Assembly: GCA_008931825.1 (NCBI GenBank) | Contig: QXVZ01020756.1 | Coordinates: 124,001-188,000, forward strand | Direction: 5' to 3' | Source of the DNA: Phallusia fumigata | Taxonomy: Eukaryota; Chordata; Ascidiacea; Phlebobranchia; Ascidiidae | Length of the DNA stretch: 64,000 nt | In this document: piece after piece, positions 25,456-40,800 of the stretch | How positions within the stretch are numbered: the first letter of the stretch is position 1 | How the letters are laid out: the number at the start of each line of letters is the position of its first letter | Program-made: the position numbers and the translations under genes | The notes under the pieces: model-generated | The model's input: the letters and a program-made list of their open reading frames with translations, nothing else | What the model was told of the DNA's origin: nothing | Databases searched by the model: none

Positions 25456-26289
25456 CACCAGACCTTTGCCACCTAAGTTTCTATATCCAAGCACTCAAAT
25501 TGTCTACATGTGTGTGTCGCGGTTTTCAAGCATGCCAAAGTTTACTGACCAATGTTTAAACGGTGCTCAAAACACATATATTCCAGACCAAATTTTAATT
25601 TTGAAACGTTACATAGTAATTATTCCAGGTGCAACTATTCCCAGTTAAGGGGCAGTTTTAAATAGTTTTTACAATACACACACTATTGTGGCTAAAACAC
25701 GTCAGAAATTGAAAGTTGCGTGCTAAAGAATCAGCTATCTTTCAGAGTATGTCTTTTGCGCCTGTATTCGGACCACTGTTATAAATGACGATGTCAAAAA
25801 GTTATACTTTTATTAACAAACAAACCATGCGTTACTGCGTTTTTCTCTCGTTTTCAGTTCGCTGCTGTGCAACCTGCTTGGCTGCAATACCGTTGAAAAC
25901 GCGTTTTGTATGCTTTTCGGAAGTAACTTTAAATTGGTTTAGTTTATCTGGTTCAACAGAGTTGTATTGTTTTGTTTCTTGCTCCGAAAATAAACAAGTG
26001 GTTAAGGCGAGATTAGAATTCGCAACCTCGCGAGTCGATTACGCAACCACTCGGCAATTTTGGTGCAAAAAAAACTGAAACAAAATTCAACCACGTTTGA
26101 ATTGGGTTCCGACCTTGGTGCATTCCATGATGTTGTTAATTTTAAATTGTTGGCCATTGTGTCCGAAAAATGATAATCTATACGCGTTTACATTCCGCTT
26201 AATGTTCCACTGTTTCGCACATTGTCAAATGTCCCGAACCTTGTTGCCATCTTTTAATTCCATTTTTGCGTTTTGTCGTTGGAAATTTA

Positions 26290-26560
26290 AAAAGCAGTAT
26301 TAAGCACAGTATTTTCAGTTTGTTTGACTTATTGTCAAAATTACCTTGTTTATTAGTCCAAACGCGTTATGGCAGTAAAATGATTGAAATGATATGAGTT
26401 CACGAATATTGCAACGCATTCCGACAACACGAATTACTTTTTCGTTAATGTTTTACCAATTTTGCGTCATAATGTTTGTAATTCAAAGATCAATCTGCCT
26501 TGCTATCCACTGCATATGTTATTGTTTGTCTGGTTGTCTTGATATTTCGTATGCAGTTTT
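26290..26560 (+). repeat. Diverged direct repeat, copy 1
   Basis: Shared words in the same order as the copy at 27260: 'GCAGTATTA..CACAGTA', then 'TACCAA.TTTGCGTCA', 'AATTCAAAGAT.AATCTGC.TTGCTA.CCAC.GCATATGT', then 'ATTGTTTG'. The similarity is clear over about 90 bases and patchy outside. This may be an old tandem duplication or two copies of an unnamed element. Confidence 0.5.
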
Positions 26561-27259
26561 CTCCAATGCTTTTACGTGTAATAAATTGTGCAGTATTCCC
26601 AAAACAATGGCAAATTATGGATATTTGTAGCACCGTTGTTTGTTTAGTAAGTCTTTATTCCAAAAATGAAGTCCAATATACGGTCTAGCGTGGAGGTATG
26701 TTGCCATAAATGTGTGTTTTTGCTGGTCAGCATAGCAGAACTAAATAAGCGCAAATACCGACAATCCATGGTTTTGTTGTACGGTAAGACCATAAAAATG
26801 AATGCAATAACCTTTATGCTTCAGCAAGTTTCCTAGAACCAGAGAATTATTCAAGCAAGCAATATTCAGATCAAGTGGTAAAGAATTAGTGTATATGTCT
26901 AAAGCTTACGGTGCATGTCAAGGCTACTCAGTTGGCGGTCCGCGGTCCAAAATCGAACCTTCAAGTGCTGAAGATGTACCAGTAGGTTAAGATAGAGAAA
27001 TATGGCCCTTTTTACCCAATAGGGGAAAAAGGAAAGAAGTTGCATGTTCACTGGATTGACTGGAAAGATTCCGCCCCGAGGAACAAACATGGCTATTTTT
27101 TTTAAATAAGGATTAAAAGATTTGAGGATGCGTTTGATTACCGGTTTCGTATGAATTTGACCGGATTTTTTTAGATTTTAAACATGCCTAAATGAATCTC
27201 AATGACTTGTCAGCAGGATGTAGCTGCTGAACCTGAAATGGTTACGTTTTTTTTCGTAC

Positions 27260-27420
27260 AGTTTGAAATATGCAGTATTAGCCACAGTAATTTTTAAGCC
27301 ATCACTGTGGTTAATAAATTACCAACTTTGCGTCAGAGCGTTGCAATTCAAAGATTAATCTGCTTTGCTAACCACCGCATATGTGATTGTTTGCCTGCAA
27401 GCTTCAATTCCACAGAGATG
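27260..27420 (+). repeat. Diverged direct repeat, copy 2
   Basis: Second copy of the block at 26290-26560. The best-matching part is about 27315-27395. No terminal inverted repeats or open frame are visible. Confidence 0.5.
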
Positions 27421-27767
27421 TCGTCTGTGATAGATGGGCGGTATTTGAAAAATCCTGTCACAATTTGCTAATTGCTTAATAGCACCATATTTGTATTTGA
27501 GTGCGCCAAACATGTGTTACGTATGCCATAAATATCAGTCTATTTTGGTCGAAAACCATGGACTAGCGTTCATGTAGAAAATGTATGAGGTTATAACTGG
27601 TCAGCAATAACAGATCGCAGAATTGACAAAAATATGTATCTTGTAACTTCATGACTTATATTGTACAGTAACACCACTTTTGTTACCATATATGTTACAA
27701 CCTTATTTAAACTTTGCCAGTGTTAAAACTAGATTTTTTTTGTGCAGTTAAATAAACTATAACCACA

Positions 27768-30700
27768 ATGAGGTTTGGATTTCTGGTACTGCTTGCTCTT
27801 TGCTGCAACGGTGAATCAAAAAGATACTTGGGTTTGGGAAATTTCAACAGCAAAGAAGGTACAAGTTACATAAGGTCCTAATTTTAAAACTATTCTTATT
27901 TTGCTTTGGTAAACCAAGATTGTTTGCGAAATGCCTACTTTGAACCTCCTATTTTGCATACTTTCGTACAAACAAAACGAAGAAATGTTAATTAGGCACC
28001 CAACAAAATTAACTAATCAGAGAGTTGTACAAGCAAAAAAACAAATTTGTGAAGCATTAATTACAGTTATTAAACTTACTGTATAACCTTTACCAGCACC
28101 GATCACAGAAGTATGTGCCTCCAAAATGTTTGGCAATGAGGTCAATGCCTTGCGGTCATGCACGACTGCATATGCTCTACAATACAACTGGTATCCATCA
28201 CCAATAGCAGGATTGTTTAGCTACCAAACCTGGAACGGTTTCGACGGGTTTTGGCAAGATGGAACTGTGCTGGAAACACTAGTGAACTTTATGCAATACG
28301 CAAACAATACAATGTAGGTTCAGAAATTTAAAACTAAAGTACCTATTTGTCAATGAAATAGGGATCATACTGTGATTTTGGCCACTTTGTTCATAACAGT
28401 TCACATTGCCGTTGATTTGGTAAGCCTACAGCTACGCGCTAAAAATCGTAGCGGAAAGGAGGGGCGCAATGTAAGGTTAGGTTGAGCGCACTGAGTATGG
28501 TGTAAATAGGCCTTAGCAGCTAACCATGCGCTTCTTTTGTAAAGCAGAGAAAAATAAATAAATTGGTATCAATGGATATTGTTTGTCTACTAATGTAACA
28601 AAATGCGCTAAACTGGTTTGAAACCAAAGCACCTCCTTGAAAATCTAAAATACTAAAATAGCCCAACCCTGCGAACTGTCTGAAGTTGGATAAGCACAAA
28701 AATTTCACATTAGCAGTCTTTTTAATAAACATCTAGCGTTTGAAATTTATCAATAAAAAACAAGCACATTGTTCACAGGTACAAATCAGTAGTGTCCGGG
28801 TCCTTAAGAGATGTTTACACTTTGCTGGAAGCTTATTACCCACAGCCATCTTATGACGACATGGCATGGTACGGACTGAGTTACACCCGCATTCATGAGG
28901 TAACAAAACAGCAGTCACGTGACACTTTTCTATAATGACGCTGCAGCTGCAGCGCGTAACACAGCAATGCGCGACCCACATGGTCCCAAAGCCTTCAGAC
29001 CCCAACATTTCATTAGAATAATTTTGTGAATTGTAAGAATTTTTGTCATGTATTTTAAGGGAACTAGAATTATAGAACCTTAAAGGACATCAAAAGTATC
29101 GTCGTTGTATCATTCATGTTTCCTTTTTTGCCCCCAAAATAGAAAATCTGGATTGGCGTATTTTAAACTGTAAGTCATACAGGTATTTGGACCTGGCAAC
29201 GACGACCCTTCGTACGGTTTTTTGTACGAAGCTCGTCAGATTTACGATTGGATATGGACAAATGGTTGGGACACAACAAACGCTTGTGGTGGTGGGATTT
29301 GGTTTGATCAGGTAGCTGAATTTTACAATGATATTTGCAGAAAAACTGTTGCGTTCTTTATTGAATCTAAAACGCACAGTGGTACAACAATTCAGATTGA
29401 ACTAGGGCCGAAGTTTTTATTTGTTTCATTTTTTATGTTTGATGGCCGGAACAACGCCTAACCATGTTAAGTTTACAATCACTTCGCGGTCAGTTAACTG
29501 CCTGATTACAGTGTTGTTGTATTTTTATTCGTTTATTTTTTTTTTGAGGTTCGTTTGACATTTATACTTTAGACTCTGGCGGGCAAAGAAACTGTGGAAA
29601 ATGCTCAAGTTTTACTTCTTGGGGCAAAACTGCACAGACTGAGTGGGGACGAAAGTTTAATTCCGAAAATCAATCAAAGTCTGCAGGTTAATTTAAGCAA
29701 CTTTTATTTGCAAAAAATTGACAATTGATCTAAATTAAAAATATACCTGCTCTCTAGTGCTTTTAAGTTCGCTTCAAATGCGGTTCACAAATTGTTGTTT
29801 GAGACGGTAAAACTGTATTTATTCAACTCAACATGCGTGACTTTACTTGGGATAAAATAACCCCAATCACGTTCTTTCAGTTTATTTTGTCCAATCAAAT
29901 TGTGAATACTTCAAATTATTGGGTGGCTGACGGAATAAAGACAAACTGTTCAAGCAATGATTTCTATGGACCTACATACAACATGGGACTGATGCTAAGT
30001 ATGACTATGTTGTGCTAATTTGATTAATGATAAAACCGATTTATTTGCAAGAATAGGCAAGCCAATACTTATGCAAACACAACGTCGCTAATAAATGTTG
30101 TGTGATGTGCTTTGGTCATTGTCACGTCGTGTGTTGTTTTGCGCTATTTCTCATTTACAGCCCGTCCGCTTTGTACTTGTTTTATTATTTTTTAAAAAGC
30201 GCCTAAATTCGTTATGCTCGTGATAAGTCCACCGTCGAGCTTTAAACTTTTTTGAAGTTTCGTTTAACCATTTTGTTCATCTTTTGTGTGTTAAGGTGCG
30301 TTGGTGGAAGCAGGGGAGGCACTAAACAAGACAAAGGAGCTAATTCCTCTTGTCCACAAGATAGCGCTGACAGCAATTCACAACTCCACCAAGTATGTTT
30401 TACAAAACAAGTTAAGAATATTATTTAATACTTGTGCGGTCAAATATGAAAAAATAAGTTTTTATAGCAATCATTTGAAATGACACGTGATTGATACATG
30501 ATTGAAATTTCACAACGTCGTTCAAAATTGTGTAGCCTTCGATATTGCGTTTGACTTTTGTACATATGACATACAACGGTTTAAAATTTACAAATATTTT
30601 AAAACAACCATTGCTCGGCCGCACAACTGAAGTAAAAGCATCAAAAACGTTGTTGTCTTTAACACTAATTTAAACTTTTTCAGCTTTATGATACGTAATA

Positions 30701-31433
30701 TCAATCAAACAATTTGCTTACATACCTGAACTGCACCTTCACATGTACATTTGTGCGTTTAAGGGACGGAGTGCTTGTCGAATACTGCGCACCCAGCTGC
30801 GACGATGACGCAAAAATGTTTAAAGGAATTTTTATGCGCCATCTTCGCTATCTCATTGACTACACGATGTCAACTGACGATTCTAAACAGTGGCAAGAAA
30901 ACATAGAAATATACCGCAAATTTCTACAGCACAACAGCGACACCGCGTGGAAAATGAATCGGTGTGAACCGAGTGAAAAGAAGTGCATGGTCTTGTACAA
31001 AGACGGGAAATCGCTACATAACTCTACTGTTGGTCCGGTGAGCTGTTTGCCAAATAAACGAAAATACACAGTTAGTTAAATGACAAGAAAATGTCTTAAA
31101 ATGCCTTGAAAAACTAATTTGTGCCTTGCACATGGGATAAAAATTAATTGTATTTTACTTTCCAAGCTTTTTGAAATTCACTACACAGGACCGTACAATT
31201 GTTCCGCTCCGATGCAACAAGCGTCGGTTCTTGATCTATTTGTGTCTTCAATCGGCAGTGGGGTCAAGTGTGTTGGACCCCAGTGCAATTATGACCCACC
31301 TATTCCTCAACCGAGCCCCCTAACGTGTCAAGATAACCCTTGTCCCCCTGATCAACCCTGCTGCACATACGAGGAGGGATATTATACGTGTTGTGAGTCG
31401 ACGCAAACTTGCAAGAACGGCGAATGTGTGTGA
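27768..31433 (+). CDS. Secreted glycoside hydrolase family 76 protein with granulin-like tail
   Basis: Predicted extracellular alpha-1,6-mannanase-family enzyme. GH76 members cleave or transglycosylate alpha-1,6-linked mannan in fungal walls or bacterial/yeast glycans. Exons: 27768-27858, 28097-28313, 28779-28899, 29183-29311, 29573-29686, 29881-29998, 30296-30392, 30764-31037, 31167-31433; 1428 nt, 475 residues. A signal peptide (1 to about 17) is visible. The paired aspartates Tyr-Asp-Asp (129-130) match the GH76 catalytic pair. Cys-Gly-Gly-Gly-Ile-Trp (178-183), Gly-Val-Leu-Val-Glu (298-302) and Phe-Lys-Gly-Ile-Phe-x-Arg (315-321) are family signatures. Residues 439-475 hold eight cysteines in a C-CP-CC-CC-C-C pattern like the first half of granulin. 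The junction into exon 9 is the least certain. An AATAAA is at 31826. The substrate in this animal is unknown. Confidence 0.85.
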
Positions 31434-34273
<2,840 letters not shown>

Positions 34274-34815
34274 TCTGTCCAATGTGTTTATTCTTCTGTG
34301 TTTGTTGCTGTTTGTTTTTTCGCGTTTGGTTAATACAAATAACTTTTATTTTGTAACGGCACAAAAAGAATATTCTTAAAATCCAAAATTCTGAATAAGA
34401 TGTCCCTCCACTTTATGGGAGAAATAGAAATGGGGTAAATTCCTTGTTTTTGTTAAGAGCGGCGTTTATCTTTGGTTTATTCAAATTTGTACCAGTGAAG
34501 GAGAATGTTGAATGTGACAGAAAATGAAAAAATATTCTTTAAATATACCCTTTTAAGTATTCGTAAACCGTATTTCATACACAATCACACAAACAAATTT
34601 GAAAAACTAAACTGTTCGTTATGAAACGTGTCCGTATAAAGTACATGTTAAATTCTTGGAATACATTTCCTGAAGCGCGAACCACGAATTTTGTTTATCT
34701 TTTCATTTGTTCGTGCTTGTGAAATGTGTAGCTTTTTTAACTGAAGAAAGTTGACAACAGTAAATAAGGATCAGTGAATAATAGTTGTTTTCAGACTTAT
34801 ACAAACTGTACTAAA
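34274..34815. other. Gap between CAPSL and SPIDR
   Basis: Holds CAPSL 3' untranslated sequence and, at its end, a CAG acceptor at 34791-34793, 22 bases before the SPIDR start codon. Nothing else is recognised. Confidence 0.4.
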
Positions 34816-37800
34816 ATGCAGAAAAGATCTTTTGCAAAAACAGCAAGGAGTTCGTGGGAAAACTACCACAACAACTTTTCTGATCTTTTACTGAGATCCG
34901 AATCACCACACAGAAAAATAAGAAAAAAAGAAGTATCAAAATGTATGAAATTATGGTTTATTACTCAACCTAAGTATCAAAATTATTTTTAGCTAATTAT
35001 ACTTGTGTATCTTATTGGCTATGTAAATACCAGATTGGAAAGAATGGCAATATTTTGGTTTTGACCCTACAATCCTTTCAGTGATTTGAGTACGAATCCG
35101 CGCACAATTTTACAATCCGCGCACAATCTTCACAAACTGCTTTATATTGTGAATGGATGATTTATTTTCAAAAACATCTTACAGCTTCGATTGCAATGTC
35201 ATTTCAGTGAAATCGAAAACACAGAAACACGTAAATTTTTACGCATGATTGCGCGTTGTTTAATGTTTCAAAAAGCATTTTATAAATCTAGGGGTAACTT
35301 TTGGTGCTTTCGCGCATTAAATATTTTATTTGATTCAGAAAATAAAAAAATTATAATGTTCGAAAGGCTTACCTGGCGCAAAATGCAGGTTAGGGCTTGT
35401 CGCCGAATATTAGAGTTTACAAGCGTGACATGAGTGAAAATATCTGAGGAGCACTGTTCTATTTCTTACAATTTCGTGTGTATTGAAGCGTGACTAGCAT
35501 CGAATTGCATCAAATAAGTGCATTGCCACTGCCAGTTTATTCTATTTTTTGCTGTAGCTATCAGGACAAAGCGTTAGTAGTCACCGCTGTTCCAAAAGTT
35601 GTCCATGCCAAGTTTTCCTTCAAAAAATCCCTCACACAAACATCCGTTTGTAATTTCTTTTGTTCAGTGGATAACCCTGGAAACCTGTCACAAGATGTCA
35701 GTATAACATGGAGCTCGAGTGAGGATGAAAATAGAGAGGAAAATAATAACAACTTGTCAAGGGGAAGTTACCAAGGTCTGTGCAATAGCTTAGCTTGATA
35801 GCATTTGTTTTACTTTTTCTTGTTATTCTTTTTTCCGCCTGCAGCTGGTCCACTCACCAGTGTTGGAGTTGTGTCATTTGTTTCGTTTGACCCCATAGCC
35901 CCGCTAGCCCCCCAAAACGAGGGCAGATTGTTAAACAATGTCTGAATTGAATAAAATTGGGCCGTTTTGTGGAGCATTTTGTTATTGTATAGGCATTTCA
36001 GTGTGTTACCTTATGGCACTTGCAGTTACCCACCTAACCCCCTAAAATGGTTCAAATTCCCAAACAAAATTATTTCATTTTAATAAATAAATTATGCAAA
36101 ACTTTTCATTTAAAATCCTATTTTATGTAGGTGCTAGACTGAGCCCAATAATGGCCAGTTCAACCAAAAAAACAGCTAATGTATTTGGAAGTGTTTTGAA
36201 GAATACTTCATCAGGTTTGTCTCTGCATCAAACCAGGTATTTTTCAGATTTTGAATGTGGGTTTTTGTTTTTTTTACAGGCAGTCCTGTTTTGACACAGA
36301 AATGTTTTTCAACTGTTCGCAAGAAATCTAGAAGACCTTCACTCTTGCCATTGAGCCCCATTACACCAGGTATATGTTTAAGTAATTTTAATGCAGACAC
36401 TGCTTAAAAGTTTTGATTCAATACCAGTACATTATATTTTTATCAAAAATACTGCAATTTGATCTGATACATACAACTTTCGACCACATTTCATACACAT
36501 TTAGTTTGAGTAAAGAACATCTTACATTGTTACAACAGAAAAAAGTCAAAATCACATAAAAAGCCGGGGTTCAAGCCAAAAGTATCATGTCAATTAAGTA
36601 TCATTGAGGAAAAGAAAACAGTTGTAATACCTGGGCCAACTTTACAAAGGCTAAAATGCATTGCTTTGTGTTGCATTGATTGTGTTGCATAAGTTTGCAC
36701 TGAAATCCAAAACCTTAAAACCAGTGATTCCTCTGGAACACTGTTTGTTATTGCTCTCTGTCTTTTAAAAAAATTTTCTTTAAACATGTTCTGTGTAAAG
36801 ACTTCTAGGGCAAAAAATGTCCAATACTGGATCCTAAATTCTTGTGTTGTTTATGCTGTGTAATAACAGTCATTTTCAGTCATCAAGACTTGCTGCTAAT
36901 GTTTTTCCCCCATGCAGGTGTCATAGACAATATCTCCTTCACCCATTTAAGTCATATTTCAATATGTCCTAATGACGAGAGTAGTTTTGTTCAATCTGAA
37001 CTTGATTCTACACCACTTGCATTACCTTTAGTAAGTAAACTTATGTGTTTTCCGTTGATTTACAACAAGAACTTAACTTGGTTTTGGGTGTCATCAATTT
37101 AGTGTCTACTGTATATTGTCTTCCCATTGGGTCCCCTTTTCTGACATTTTTTTACCCAGGTTGGTTACGAGAAGATCAAAATATTTCACCTGTTTTTATG
37201 CTTATTTGCTCTACACAAAAAAGTTTCTGTGGGTATGACATTTTAGAAATGCCAATGAAGTTAATAGAGGACAGTTTGAGTCATGGCAGTGTGTCACTAG
37301 GATGGTGAACACAAATCTCTAGTGGTTGCCTTTCAGTCCATGTTAATGGTCATTTTTTAAACAATTTTGGAATTGGATAAAATTGACTTTAAAATGTGTC
37401 ATTGTGGTTGTTGTTTGATTTTGTTTGCTTTTTCGTCACTGGCCCTCTAAACTGGTTAGTATGGGTAAAGCTATGGGGTTTAAATAATGCATTTGACAGC
37501 ATTACCATGTCATTAGAAATGATTTGGTTGGATGCAGCAAATGCATTTTTTGACTTTTAGCAGAAAAATAATCATGCCGTAAAAATTTAGCAAACCCAAA
37601 TTTTGTCACAGCGCTGGTACAAGACAATAAAGCCTTGTTTATACATCAACGCAGCTTGTCTTTTTGAAGAAACCTATAGAAACCAATTGTTATCAAGTGC
37701 AGGCCCATGTGTGAACAATGTTAAAAAAAATGATGCAGCCATTACTAGGACCGATATTTTTGGACAATGTGTTAAAACAGCTTCCAAAAATCCAAAGCTT

Positions 37801-40800
37801 TAGATAAAGTCAAACCTAAATATTGGTGTTGTTTGTGATTTGATTGGTTGAGGTCAAAAAACTATAGGATATGGGCAAATGAAACTCTTAATCAAATGTA
37901 AGTAAACTTTTGAAAATGTTTTATTCTAGGATGACAGCGATGAAGATGGAGTGACCGAATTTCAGGATAACAACATGAAAAATAATGAAACTTTGACACA
38001 GGATGATATCGAAACTGTTACAACTCAAACAACCAGTGAAAACACATCAAAAGAGGTAAAAAACTTTCATTTTAGAGGTTCGTTGAATGTTTTAGAGATT
38101 TTATGTTCTTTGACTGAAGATGCAAATGCATGGATTTAAATAGTGTAAATACATGTTTTGGAATTTAGTGGTTATTGGGCTCTTATGGTAGCAAATTCAG
38201 ATTTTCTGTGCCTACCTTGCAACATATTACGGGCCTAAATATCTTCAAGTTTAAAAAACTTTTAAATTCTAAACATATTATCATTGAGTATTGCTGTTCG
38301 AATTAAAGGCATAATAATTTCTGCAACACTTCCAGGGAGGTGGATGGCATGTTGGAAAAAAACCCTTTTCATCAACATTTTTCTACTTAAAATGTGTTTT
38401 GCTATTTAACCCACCAAAATTAAACAAAAATATTTTTAGGCCAGTGACTCTGACTGTAACATCACAATATCAGAAGACAAATCTTCACAAAATGATAATT
38501 TCTCTTGCCCCCATCCTACTGTAGAGGAAAAGATGAGTGGTAGCGTTGCCATCAGACCAAAGGGTTCCTCGTGGATTGAGTCGCTAGTTGAAAAGATTGA
38601 TGAAAACAATGCAACAGTGCCTGCAACTAATTGCCCCTCTGCTATGCATATGAGTTTTTATGATTCAAGCAAAAAGCAGAAATTCGTTCGGTAACTATTG
38701 TTTTCTCCAATACCATTGTTTGGACCTGGGGTTCAGGATTGTGATTGCCTGGCAGGAGAAATTGATTGTCCCTCCCACACTAAACTATTATTCAGATTTA
38801 AACTTTTTTTATGATGAGCTTTGGTTATAATAATGTCTAAAATATCACTATTAGTGCCCTGAAGCTTTCATGTAGGCCTTTGCTCCCTAAACATGCACAA
38901 GCATTTCATGCACAGGTAAATGCTATGGTTGACATGGTAATCTCCTTTAAGAAGTTGACATGTGTAACAGGCAGCAGTGTCTGCGATTCCGCTTTTGGTA
39001 GCCTTACTACTGAATCTTTGTAGCTCTGTTGGTAGAGCATCAGCCCTGATAAACTCCTGTTATGGGTTTGATTTCCACTGGAAATATTTGGAAGACCGAC
39101 TAGGATTCAGCATGATGCCCCTTGCTGGGCTGTGATTTGTTTAAATTTGGTGTATATTTTTACTGTTTGTTTGTTTGTTTTGCTATGTCACAAAGCACTG
39201 CCCAATTTTTTTAGAGATGGTTTTGCTGAGCAACTTCAACATGTTTTAAGACAAGAGAAAAGCTCCAAAGTACTTTTTCAACATCAGTTTAAAGAAACAA
39301 AAGAACAAGAAGGTAATAAAAGTAATTTTAACAACTGGGTCTACATTACGGCAACAGGCTGATCAGAGCCAGTACCCTAGTACGCAGGTTGACTATGGCT
39401 TTTTTGGTGTTTAGTACTTGGTCGAGCATAAAAGTGTTCTTGGTTCCTTGACTAAAACCTGCAAAAGTTTCCCTAGTGTTGAGCACAGATTGCAAATCCA
39501 AATTGCGCTGTAAAATGTAATATGATGTGCTGTTTTGCAGTAAAAAGATGCAGCACATAAATTAACTATTTCTTGAATGTTTTGAATACACATAATTATA
39601 GGGTTTAAAAAATATATTTTTTATTTTCTCACCAGCTTTCCAATGTTGTCTGAAGTTGAGGCCACTTTCTCATCATAAAGAAGGAGGACTTCATATACTG
39701 GAATGCAGGGTGTGTTATTTTGTGCAGTGTCTAAAAACTGAATGTGGATCGCCCTATTTTGGGGTGTTGAATTTTAGATATCAGAGAGATTAGAAATACA
39801 AAGATTTTAGTCCCTGACAGACAACAAAAATGTAAATTTGAAGATTTATGTGTTGGTATTGAATTTTGTTTGTAATTTGTCTTTCAAGAAAACAAATTTA
39901 AACATGTATAAGGTCAACAAAAAATACAAGATGAATGCTCTCAAAAGCTTGTTTTGACTTTTTATGTTGGTTTTGATAACACCATTTATTAAGTTTGTGT
40001 TGTGTGTTTTTGTACAATTGCCAATGAAAAAGATTTGTTTGTGCACATGTCAAATATACAAAGCTCAAACTGTTATTACCACCATAAAGTTCATTCTACG
40101 ACTAAACTTCATCATTACAACACTTCCCACCTGTACTTTGACTGTAAAACTTCATCCACATATAACTGAAACTACATTTAGTCATTTATTAAATGGCAGG
40201 CTGTTGCAAAAGGTGGACAAGTTCAAAGCAATGGAAGTTTTTACACAGTTCTCTTGCAACATGAACTTGTTGTTGAAGCCAACATTAATTTGCGATCAAC
40301 TTTCACTATTCACCCACCATGGTAAGCATGCAACTAACTTCTCCATTGTGCATAAGCATGATAAAATAGTTTGACATTTTCAGGAAAACCATTCATCTTG
40401 AGGAGCACCTTCACCCAGTAATTCTTTGTGTGAATCACATTAGAGTTGACACTGAGTTGTCCACCAGCAAGCAATCAAGTTCCTTATCGGTAAGTATTTA
40501 ACCATTCATTGCAACTCAGAATTTTGTATTTTTCATGATTTGTTTTTGTACCTGCAACACTTTGTAATAGCTAGAGTCAGTTTAAGTCACAAAATATTGC
40601 CATGCCAGAGGTTTTATTATATTATATGGTTGTACTGTTTGTTCAATAAATGATTGTTGGCTTTGTATTTAAAATCACTGATTCTTTATCTGGTTGATCA
40701 GAAATTACTGAAAAGGTGAAGGGTCTAATGTCCTTATGCAACACCAAAAAGCAAAAATTAATTGTAAGACCCCTGTGTACAATTAAAAGTATATATGTTT

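Larger units (their letters stand above)
25456..27767. other. Intergenic with a diverged direct repeat
   Basis: No gene is supported. An AATAAA near 25987 could end the upstream ZP transcript. Two similar blocks (about 26290-26560 and 27260-27420) share a recognisable order of words and are listed separately. The last 40 bases hold a polypyrimidine tract and CAG at 27737, an acceptor just before the GH76 start codon. Confidence 0.4.

Noticed and set aside
31032-31188. Alternative GH76 exon 8/9 junction (GT at 31033 to AG at 31188)
   Set aside because: Keeps frame, but the donor is weak; the donor at 31038 with the acceptor at 31166 also keeps frame and retains more of the GH76-like C-terminal segment.
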